Source: Apostichopus parvimensis (lineage: Eukaryota; Echinodermata; Holothuroidea; Aspidochirotida; Stichopodidae). From it: a stretch of DNA of 35,327 bases. The first letter of the stretch is position 1. The number at the start of each line of letters is the position of its first letter. Of the stretch, positions 1 to 9,200 are shown in pieces. Under the pieces are notes generated by a model. The model made no database searches. It had not been told where the DNA came from and saw only the letters and a list, made by a program, of their open reading frames with translations. Location of the stretch: positions 3,555-38,881 of the forward strand of contig KN894302.1 of the NCBI GenBank assembly GCA_000934455.1, given 5' to 3'. A program made the position numbers and the translations under genes.

Positions 1-468
1 CTAGTCACAACCTGTAGCAATTGAGAACTATTTCACACCGTTTACCAGCTGTGGTTGGACTTACACTTTCAGGTAATTTGCTGGTTATGCCTATAGATTT
101 GCAGCCCCACTCAGAGGGTGGGTGCACCCTTGGTTCAGAAACACTGACTTAGAGGTGTATGTAACAATTCTGTCAAAGCTCAAGAAGCATTTCAATCATG
201 GATTTTCCTGCATATTTTAGTTAAAATAAGATAAAGCACAACATCAATCCATATTACACAAACCTTGTTGTTATAACTGCAGTCAAAACAGTGGCTGTTT
301 TGCAACAAAACAACATAAAACTTCCAAAATGGTTGTTAAAAAACACTGTGTGTGAAGAGAGTTCATGGATCTGAGCATAGCAGAAGATATTACATCGCAA
401 AAATGAACAGCTGCTTCCAGACATGCCACTATTATCATGTAAAGGGAAAAGATATATCTGTAACCTAC

Positions 469-589
469 CTTTTGTTTTTTTCTTTTCCGGTTCTTCTTTT
501 CCTTGTGAACTGAGAAACTGACTTTGATGATCCAAAAATTTATCATAGAAAGACACCAGACTTGAGCCATAGTACATGTACTGTTTCAA
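469..589 (-). CDS. INO80: INO80 fifth coding exon
   Basis: Residues 178-217 plus one base, acceptor TCAACAG and donor GTAGGT. LKQYMYYGSSLVSFYDKF corresponds to the QYQYYSAGLLSTYDPF region of vertebrates, then a lysine-rich tail begins. No further INO80 exon was recognised between 1 and 468. Confidence 0.85.
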
Positions 590-3500
590 CTGTTGAAGAT
601 AGAAAAAAAACAAAACAAGGAGAACAAAATTAATGAGGTGAGGTGATTACTTTGAAGATCCTTCAATTTCAAACTTAACTGGAAGTTATAAACCTTACGA
701 AGATATAAACACTGTGAAAAATGAATATAACATTTATTAGGTTATATAAAATACATTATACTAAACTAAACTCCTTGATTATCCCATTGAATTGAGAATC
801 TGCTCAAACAACAACGTGGTCGACATTTTATACAATTTTGTCCAAAAACATAAATGCGACCAATGAGATACAAGAATGCAAAGTTTTGATTTACTATGAA
901 GGATTTTAAGAAATGTTGTAGATTGAAAGTTGTTTACAGTTTTTTATTGGTAGATGTTTCAACATGATTTAGACACCACATGTTAAGACACCAAAGAACA
1001 AATAAAGAGAGTGCACCATGGAGAAACATTTGTTTTGACTGTATTTCTGCAATGTAAAATGACAGTGATGACGTCATAACTGCAACCGAGTAATCGCGAG
1101 AAGAGCTGTGCGATTAATCAACTACAAAAGAAAGAGTTGACTATCAGCACTAGAATGTATATAAAGAGCATATCTTTACTGCTGAGATACAACACTACGA
1201 AGTATGATGTTGTGCTCTGAATCCCTTCAAAGTTACAATAGTTTTGAAATAGTGTTTGCCCAGCAGGAGACATTGTCAAGGTAACAAGTTACCTTTAATC
1301 TGTTTAAAATAACAAATGTATGTTTTCTACAATATGTGGTGTTAGTAAATGACTCACCTCTGGATCTGAGTAGAACTGTTTGGTATATTGCTTCTTTAGT
1401 TTATGCGCTCTCAGCATTTGTTTTAGCTCCCATTTATTCATAGGTTCCTGGTCATCTGAGTCTGAAGATTCTGATGAATCACTGAGCAGGAGGTTCTGTC
1501 GAGGTCAAAGGTCAATATGCTTTAGTATCTCTACTGAAGAGGGATTTCTTTACAGCTGTTGCAGCTCTTTTTCTGTTTTTTGATAATGTGCCTAAGCCAA
1601 ATATTTCAAGTGTGAAACATGCTGCATATAACTTGCTAATCCTATCAAAATTCACACCCTTGGAGGTAAAAATTGAAAGACTATCAAATAATATTGGAAT
1701 CCAGATGGTGTTGGCTTTATCGGCGACCAATATATTATACTCAGTATCTAACCAGAGTATGTGCAATTCTACTCAGTTCTCTTGCATGATATAGATATGT
1801 ATTCATCATGTACTACTACTACTACTGGCTCAATCAGCTGATTCATGACACAAGCTGCACAATCATCACACAATAATTTGAAAGTCATTTATATTACTTT
1901 AACAATATGGAGTCATACTGTCAAGCAAGTCATTACTATATTTACATTATTCCGAACTTCACCCTTCCCCCCTCCCTAACCCCCACACCCAACATGAGGG
2001 AAAATTTCTTTCCAATTTCCTAGGTAGACAGCCTAGTATGTACAATATGATATGGTTCTTGTGTTTGTATAATTAATTAAAAAAGGAACTATGACATACA
2101 TGCATGATCTTGGACACATGAAATGGTTTGTTGGGTGCACAAACATTGGAGGAAAATTTAAAAGTGGAGGTCTCCTTCTTACCTTCAACCATCTTCGATT
2201 TTTCTTAACTTTTGAAAAGTTGTACAGTTTTCTCTTCTCAGTCTTCCTTTCTATAAACGATAAGAAAGGCAAGTTTTATGTCTCTCTTCATCAAGCTTAA
2301 TAGCAGTTTCTCATGTTTGATTTTAACAATTTTAACAAAACTTACCTGCTGCACACTACAATTGACCCACTAAGATGCAGTCTGAGATTATTAGTAAGTA
2401 TAGGGTTTAATGATGCAATAATTAATGAAATTGACTTGATTCCAAAACATCTTGTCAGCCATATACATTGCCAAATTTGTATCGATTACAAGTAAAACAT
2501 GACCGTAAAAATGTTGTGAAACTTTTGACTTCAATTCCGTTATTTGAAATGACTAGTAGTACAATGATACAATGTAAAATGAATTTGAGAGCTGAATAAG
2601 CTTCAAAAAAATTATCAAGAACTACTTATAATGCAGAGTTCCAATGCAGAAACACACCCATCTTTGGGATCTATAGACATGTTATGAACATGCTTAACTG
2701 TTACGCCAAATGAAACCTAAGTCTGTTGTACTCTTGCTCAACCTTCCTAGAGTTCTAATTTATAACCTGCTATACAACACCTATGAGGTCTGTAGTGATA
2801 GAGAACCCCATTTAATGAATCTATACAGTATGATATAGTGTGCAGTAATCTTACTGTACATATTATGAACTGATGTCTAACGACAATCTTTATCATATAA
2901 ATGACACTGATGCTAGGATCTTAAAGGGAGTGAAGACTGGCGCACAAAGAAACGTCTGATGCCGGTAATCTGACCATGTTTCGAATGATGAGGTGTAACA
3001 GAAGTGTTAGACATCACCAATGATCCCAGAAAATACACACACAGCTTGCTACCATTGGTAATTAGACACTAGTGTAAAGTCAAAACATGCAGCTACGGTC
3101 AATACCCACAACTGAGTGTACATAGCAGCGATGGACAACTCAGTTCCAGATAAAAGATAACAAGGTATCACGTCTCATTTACTGTCTGCATTTGTAGCGA
3201 CAAGAAAAAAACAAGAATCCGGATGTTAACTTTTTCAGACGGCGGCACACGGTTTGGGGCGAGTCTTCAATGCCTTTAAAGGAATGCAGTCAGCAAAACT
3301 AGATACTTTCTTTTAAAAGAAGAAAAAGTAACAAATTTACCAATACCTGATCTAGTCAAAGGCAGTCCATTTATAACTTTAAGGTTGTCTTTCTTCCGTT
3401 GTTTGATTCTGTCGTCCTCCTTTTCGAGTTGGCTCTTGGGTACAAACTGTCTGCCAATTTCTTCTACGTACAAAGGTTCTACTTTGCTATCTTTGGGTTT

Positions 3501-3979
3501 ACTGTATACCGAACAAAGATGAGGAAGTGTTAAATAGAGAGAGTACAGTGAGTGAAGTCAATGCCCTTTATGCATGAATAGGAACACAGATATGAGCCAA
3601 AGATCTTCCACTCATATATTTCAAACAATTCAGTATGTTCTGCTTAAAAGGATGACGGAGAAACCATTCAGTTTAACTGCTGGCAAAGTAAGATACATGA
3701 AGAATGAAGGCTCGTACAGAAACATAAACATTATCACAGAGATTTGGTCAATCAGTACTTTTAACCACTCAAATTGGTTTTATGATGTGAAAACTTTAAA
3801 TGAACCTACTTTGCTTTCTCGATGGTTCTTTCCACCTCATTCAAGAAGGTGTCCAGCTGCAAAGCTCTTTCCAGCCTTTGGAATTGTAATGGCTTAGCCA
3901 AAGTGACTCCGAACACAGGTCCTTCGGGTAATGTCGGGTTAGAGGTAACAGTACCTTCATCTTGTATCTTCTTGTCCAT
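469..3979 (-). CDS. INO80: INO80 ATPase, N-terminal part (five exons; gene runs off the window's left edge)
   Basis: INO80 is the Snf2-family ATPase of the nuclear INO80 nucleosome-remodelling complex; its metazoan N-terminal region scaffolds animal-specific subunits. Joining 3979-3810, 3501-3347, 2250-2183, 1495-1358 and 589-469 gives an open frame of 217 codons plus one base with consistent phases and GT-AG borders. Matches to vertebrate INO80, in the same order: LAKP and LERAL (residues 27-40), YNFSKVKK followed by RRWLK (118-131), an acidic serine patch after LLLSD (133-146), WELKQMLRAH (153-162), and QYMYYGSSL plus a lysine-rich stretch (about 180-217). The start is the ATG at 3979, nine bases-scale downstream of a plausible acceptor, so the 5' leader is probably spliced. 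The DBINO and helicase parts are missing because the window ends. Identity is from remembered family sequence, not a search. Confidence 0.88.
1358..1495 (-). CDS. INO80: INO80 fourth coding exon
   Basis: Residues 132-177, 46 whole codons, phase 0 at both ends, acceptor CGACAG and donor GTGAGT. It holds the acidic serine run LLLSDSSESSDSDD followed by the helical WELKQMLRAHKLKK, both at the expected place relative to vertebrate INO80. Confidence 0.87.
2183..2250 (-). CDS. INO80: INO80 third coding exon
   Basis: Residues 109-131, 68 bases, from a TATAG acceptor to a GTAAGA donor. It contains LYNFSKVKKNRRWLK, very close to the basic segment of vertebrate INO80 (YNFSKLKKSRKWLK). It was the clearest identifier of the gene. 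Confidence 0.88.
3347..3501 (-). CDS. INO80: INO80 second coding exon
   Basis: Residues 57-108. The acceptor is ATACAG and the donor GTATTG. The exon is charged (KEDDRIKQRKKDN) with little family signal alone, but its phases (2 in, 1 out) join the recognisable exons on each side without a stop. Confidence 0.8.
3810..3979 (-). CDS. INO80: INO80 first coding exon
   Basis: Encodes residues 1-56 plus two bases. It starts MDKKIQDEG and carries the conserved LAKP and LERALQLDTFL segment. The donor is GTAGGT at 3809. A candidate acceptor (TTTTGTAAG) lies three bases before the ATG, which implies an upstream non-coding exon; its pyrimidine tract is weak. Confidence 0.85.
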
Positions 3980-4688
3980 GACCTTACAAAATAATTCACA
4001 AATATTTTTACATTTAACAGTTAATCAGAATCATCCTAATAATTTCTCATTCAAGGTTTCTGCTTATCATAAATTCCTGACATTCCGATACTCATAAATA
4101 CTTTCATTGGCATTCGTGGATCACTTTATCCATGTATCAATTTTGAAACAAGGGTCATGTGACAAAGACACATTACCTCTGTTTTCTGCAAGACTCCACG
4201 GTATGTTAAGAATAAGTCATTCACGACACGAAAATGACGAAATGAATATTTGCCAGACAATGATGAATCATTTGCCTGGGTTGTAAGGAAGGATTGCTGT
4301 GGATCGAGTCACAGGAAGTGGCCTGTAAACGTGATGCTCAGTCTCAATCATGTTGAAAGTAAACATTTTTGACACTAGTAATTCTTTGCTAGATTATAAT
4401 ACAGTGTCACATGTTCAGTCTGTGAAGTTAGTAATTTTGGGCTTTTCCTAGCCTGTAAACATGATAAAGATCGTCAGGATAGAGTAAATTTATCCTTGTG
4501 CATACAATTCTCATAATGTGAATACAATTTGTGAAAGTGTTGTGTACCCTACATAGGGTTAGCCAGTGGATACTGCAATGTTTGTTATGTTGCTAGCAAC
4601 TAGGGAATGCAGTATGTCTAGTGACATTTCATGAGGTCATGATTATTAGAACAATTTGAAACTTCTGTCATTTGTCTGAAATGTGCGG

Positions 4689-5177
4689 TATTGAAGGAGT
4701 AGCATGGACACTTCCAATTCCGGACACCTAAGCCTTAAAACACCCCAAAACTATATCTTCTGGTAAAAATCACCTGAAAATATACTTGATATGGTGGGAG
4801 AAGTGTGTTTTATTACGATACACGGCCAAACTTTCTTTCCTGCAAACTGTTTTCACGTTGTATTCCAAGAAGATTCTTGTGATTGTGGAACTGGTATTTC
4901 TTTGCTAGAGTATTGCCAATTTCGGACACACAGTCCCACAGTGTGGCGCTAGTGATAAAATTGGTGGCGCAGTTGCTCTTTCAGTAATTATAACAGACTT
5001 CATAGATCTCCGTCATTTTATTGACAAATATGTAAGTATTTACTTGCACACGGGTCATTTCGTACTTTTTGGTGAAATTTGGCTCTTCCTGTAGGTTGTC
5101 ATGGTGAAATCGTGCATTTCTTAGGGGTGTCCGAAATTGGCAGTGTTCCGAAATTAGCAATACTGACTATACTCCTT
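4689..5177. mobile_element. Candidate MITE-like element with imperfect inverted ends
   Basis: The left end carries AAGGAGTA and then CCAATTCCGGACACC (to 4728). Read in reverse complement, the right end carries AAGGAGTA and CCAATTTCGGACACC (5127-5177). A third copy in left orientation, GCCAATTTCGGACAC, lies at 4916-4930 and is an exact 15-base inverted match to the right copy. An inner unit from 4912 to about 5162 is flanked by TA on both sides, as for Tc1/mariner-type MITEs. No transposase frame is present, so it would be non-autonomous. The family is not recognised. Confidence 0.5.
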
Positions 5178-5711
5178 TATCTGCTTTGCATGACCTCTTT
5201 TACTTTATATTTGTGAACTAATCTGTTCAAGGAGAGTGTCTGTACTAGGGCCCCAGATCCACTTGGCATGTGTTATTTCCGTTTTATTATATCCCAGTGT
5301 GCCAGGAAATTAAATATTTTCTTTGTCTCAGGGCATTTTTTTATATTGCCATTAGAAAAATAATTAAAGAAAATATTTTCTAAACCAATTTGAGTGGTGT
5401 CTTATTTCTCTAAATTCTGAAGCCAGTGCATATTCCATATGCATGTAAAAAATGTTGATCTCATTATAGCCTAGTCTGGCTGAATCACTTAGTTCACATA
5501 AAGTACAACACAATGTCATTGGTGTTTGAATTTGAAGCTTTATCAATCATCTCAATAAAAAAAAGTGTCTGGTAATTTCTTGGATTACATGAGACATAGA
5601 CAATTTTGTGAATCATGTTGGCATTTAGTCCCAGGTTGCAATAGCAGCATTTTGTTTGGTGGGATGGATATATAGATTTCTGCATGTTTGACTGAGATTG
5701 TTATCGAAACT

Positions 5712-5745
5712 ATTCCGACGTTTCGTGTTATTGATCCTTAGGAAT
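5712..5745 (-). repeat. Short degenerate repeat with CGAAACGTC core
   Basis: On the minus strand ATTCC and GGAAT form a perfect 5-bp outer stem around CTAAGGA and CGAAACGTC. This resembles the dispersed repeat at 6842-6886 and the layout of a hammerhead core, but the core is mutated (A instead of G at the third position of CTGANGA). Confidence 0.3.
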
Positions 5746-5881
5746 TACTGAACCCCTAACTAGTAACTGTAGACCAGGCCTAGACTACCCGGCCTAGACT
5801 AGGCTATGTCTTAGTGTGCTACAGTATAACTAAGACCTATAATATTAATAGCAACCATTTCTACAGCTTCTTTGATCTTAC

Positions 5882-6050
5882 CTCCTCTCTGTTTTGCTTG
5901 GAGCAGGTTAGGCTATTACGCTAAGTGTGACATTATTGCAGGCAGCGCAAAATGATCTGTATTTGACCTAGCCTAGACCAGCCTATCAAATATCATTCAT
6001 TGATTGTCCGAGCGAGGCCCTGTTTTTTCTACTAACAACTGTTCATGTGA
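5882..6050 (-). other. INO80: Putative untranslated exon 1 of INO80 (start unknown)
   Basis: The INO80 ATG exon appears to begin at a splice acceptor, so an upstream leader exon is needed. The best minus-strand donor upstream is CAGAGAGGAG followed by GTAAGA, exon end 5882. The 5' limit given is a guess. The intron down to 3980 would be about 1.9 kb and contains the repeat at 4689-5177. Confidence 0.35.
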
Positions 6051-6153
6051 ACGTTTTTTTTTTTTTGTTCACCCAGACTTAGTCCTAGCCGAAGGATATT
6101 AGCACACTCTGGTCAATCCATGCCAAAGAGCTGTTTCCTTAGCAGACGACAAA
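5883..6153. promoter_or_regulatory. Candidate divergent promoter between INO80 and TMX1
   Basis: Only about 270 bases separate the TMX1 ATG from a strong minus-strand donor (GAG then GTAAGA, boundary 5882/5881) that fits the end of a non-coding INO80 exon 1. The interval has several CCTAG/GGCCTA words, a T10-like run near 6054-6065 and no obvious TATA box. It must hold both transcription starts if the exon model is right. The promoter role is inferred from gene arrangement alone. Confidence 0.5.
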
Positions 6154-6218
6154 ATGAAGTCGTACTTGTTATTTCAGGTGGTCCTGCTGGCTTGTTTCCT
6201 CTACAAATGTCAAGCTAA
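6120..6218 (+). promoter_or_regulatory. Overlapping upstream ORF at the TMX1 start
   Basis: An ATG at 6120 opens a 32-codon frame in a different phase that crosses the TMX1 start codon and stops with TAA at 6216-6218. It would be in the TMX1 leader only if transcription begins upstream of 6120, which is likely but not shown. Confidence 0.4.
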
Positions 6219-6293
6219 GCTGAAAAACCAAGTGATACAGCTGAACGAAAATAACTGGAGGGATATACTAGCGGGGGAATGGCTTGTAAAATT
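6154..6293 (+). CDS. TMX1: TMX1 exon 1 (coding part)
   Basis: Residues 1-46 plus two bases: signal peptide and the first strand of the thioredoxin fold (NWRDILAGEWLVKF completed in exon 2). The donor is GTAAGG. The ATG context is ACAAAATGA with A at -3. Confidence 0.92.
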
Positions 6294-9200
6294 GTAAGGG
6301 AGTGTTATTGTTCCTCTCGTAATTCTCGCATAACGCTACATAGAGTAGTCTGTTGTTAGGCTACTACTACTAGTAACACATAGTACTAGTACTACTACTG
6401 GGTAGCACTGTGTGCGTTAGTTTTGACACGTCGCCTAAACGTACTGCATGTATCAGTTATTTTGTGTATAGACCTATGCCTAGGCCTAACGTTATAAGAA
6501 AGTGTGTTTATGCTGGGCAAATCCAGACGTCCTATATAGCCTAGGCTATGATACACGGTAGTATTGGCATAAGTGGGGAAATGGAATTCAGGAATTAAAG
6601 AAGTACTGCAGTGAATGGAATTGTGGAGGACAGGTTCAGTTAGGGCATAGTTAAGAATAAGATGCTTATTCACAGATTGCAAAGCATGATTCAGGCAACA
6701 AAGACATATAAACCAATGCCTTGGCACAGCAGTTTGTGTAGCAACCAATGCCATATTTAAATTGTAAATCAAATAAACCAAAGCTGTTAGCAAACTGCTT
6801 ATCCACTAAATAGCCTGTGTAAGAAACTGTGTTAAAGTTAGAGGGCCTGAAGTTTCAATCCTAGCAGGATCTTCTTCAGATGATGAATGACAAGTTACAG
6901 TAACACTAACAGAAGGGACAAATACACATACAGAATACAGATAGGTTAATGAGCAGGGTGAACACAAAAGAGTAAAATGTAAGAGGATTAGTAGACAACA
7001 GATGAAGAGAAGAAAGAAACCAACAGGGCAAGAGGAGATGTAGGAAATCATCTGTAGAGGGACAGGGAGAGGATTAAGGGAAGAGGATAGGGAGTAAACT
7101 AGAGAAGGACAAAGAAAAGTGTGGACAAAAAGGAAGGAAGAGTTCTACGAGAAGAGGGGTCACAGAGGGGACCAAACAAATTTAAATTAAAATTGTGTGT
7201 TACTCCAGTGTTATTGCACAATATTTAGTGTCTGTATCATGGCTTAAGTTACTATTTTGCTTTTGGCACACACACACACACACACACATTGAAGGGTTTG
7301 CAAACTTTGAATATAGTTAATAGCTAGATTTTCAGGTGACCACAGAATGGACTGATATTATGACAATGTTTTGGTATTTTGATTGTAAATTTATAGAAAT
7401 CCATGATCTTATTATGGGATTATGCCACAATTTTGTATACTTCCTTGTACTTCCTTGTGGAAAATAGAATGCCATATAGCCACTGTCTAGTCTTTTATTA
7501 AAGAACAAACACAATAAGAAATGTTTGTACCTTATATAAGCAGCTAGAACAATGTGGATGACGACAATAATATACATAGAAACTTTCGATCCTTTTGGTG
7601 TATCTTGAAGTTTTTGTTCTACTATGCTGTATTTTTTGTACTCATTTTGTTTCTTGTAAAGCGCATTGAGACCGTTGGTTTAACGCACGATATAAATAAG
7701 TTTTATTATTATGATTACATTCATATATGTAGAATAGAGCATGACATAACATAAGCTATATAACATTGTGCTGTAGATATCTCAAGACAGAAATAAACCA
7801 AACACCAGGAGAGTGTGTGCTCTACTGATCTATTTTCTTCCTTTTCATCTTTACAATTATTACACTGGAATGTGTGACTACATATCCCTGGATGTAAGCT
7901 TACTACTTAGTATATAGATTACATAGGCTTATACAGAATTACACTTACCATTACCTTTTACATAATGGTTAATTATCTTAACTTAGTATACATAGATTCC
8001 TGGAAACACAGAATATTTGATACCCCCTTACAGGCTTACATAGGATTAGCTTACACCCAGTGTTCATCAAGAAGTTCTTCCTACAGTGTACTATATATGT
8101 ATATATCAGGCCTAGACAAATATTTTTAAAAGTACTAGCCATTTGGCGACATCTGATCCGCTTTCTGTATAGTCATGTATTATTTGGTACTAATTCCATC
8201 AGTACCATCATTCAAAATTTCATGATGTTACATTTTGTACTTTTTATTCCACTGCAAAGTATTGCTTACAAAGTTCCCAGGGAGATAAAAAATTCCAATA
8301 TATTTTCTAAAAACAATACTCCTTATTTTTGTTCAATTATGAGTCATATCTTATTTCTCTCATTTTTTTAAAGAATATATACAACTTCATAAAGCTGACG
8401 CTATATTCATGCTCAAGTTGCCAATCATCTTGATGAAGATTCTTTTTTCTTGAAGTATAACTTGTGACTTCACAACAAAAAAGCATTTAAAATATTGAGA
8501 GCAGAGTTAATTATAACATAGCAATGCCATAATAAAAATCTAACAGATTGAAAGTTTTTGAATAAGGACTTGAAAACATTGAGCCTGCTAAATTGTTTGA
8601 TTTTCTCCAGGATGTAGACTTATCTTTTGGCTGAAATTCCCATTTTGCTGTATAGTTTGCTTTATATACATATGTTTGTTCTCTTTCATTTTGCAAGTTA
8701 TGCACCATGGTGTCCGGCCTGTAAAAGTATAGCTCCAATATGGGAGAAAGTGGCTGACTGGAGTGAGGATCTAAATATCAAAGTTGGAGAGGTAGATGTT
8801 TCGGAACATGCAGGACTAAGTGGTAGATTCTTTGTCACAGCTCTTCCAACAATATATCAGTAAGAACAAATTTACGTCTTTATTTTCTCTTTTAATCATG
8901 ATTTTATAATGTTTGGTTATGTTGGTTATGTTGGTGTTTATAACAAAGGCCATCACTACTGCATGATCCAATTAAGTGCTAGAATTCCAAATTTGATGAG
9001 TTTTTATAAAAGTTATTTCCTGGAGGCCTTCCACTTGATTACCAGACCGGAGAAATATATGATCAGATATTTAAATGTCTGTCAGGAAAGCCTTTCATGC
9101 TGGTAGTTGACATAACTACGTATTGATGTGACGGTTTTGTTTCTATTTTTTACTAAACTCACATTTTAGAATAAAACCAGCACTCTGACATCTTGTTGCA

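Larger units (their letters stand above)
3980..5881 (-). other. INO80: Putative first intron of INO80
   Basis: No coding signal on either strand. It contains an inverted-repeat element (4689-5177) and a degenerate repeat at 5712-5745. The rest is unremarkable AT-rich sequence. Confidence 0.4.
6294..8697 (+). other. TMX1: TMX1 intron 1
   Basis: This 2.4-kb intron has no supported coding sequence. It holds an ACTAGTACT-type trinucleotide patch near 6362-6400, a dispersed repeat (6780-6930), a purine-rich tract (6930-7165), a CA repeat and a retroposon-like 3' tail. Confidence 0.75.

Noticed and set aside
1380..1583. Plus-strand ORF over the INO80 fourth exon
   Set aside because: It is the antisense shadow of a conserved minus-strand exon with proper splice sites.
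6806..7051. Minus-strand 81-codon ORF through the repeat in TMX1 intron 1
   Set aside because: It combines a repeat and the pyrimidine-rich strand of a low-complexity tract; no protein family is seen.
8627..8863. Single open frame that starts with Met upstream of the TMX1 CPAC exon
   Set aside because: Its first 24 or so codons are intron sequence including the pyrimidine tract; the real exon starts at 8698 after CAAG, which gives FYAPWCPAC in frame with exon 1.
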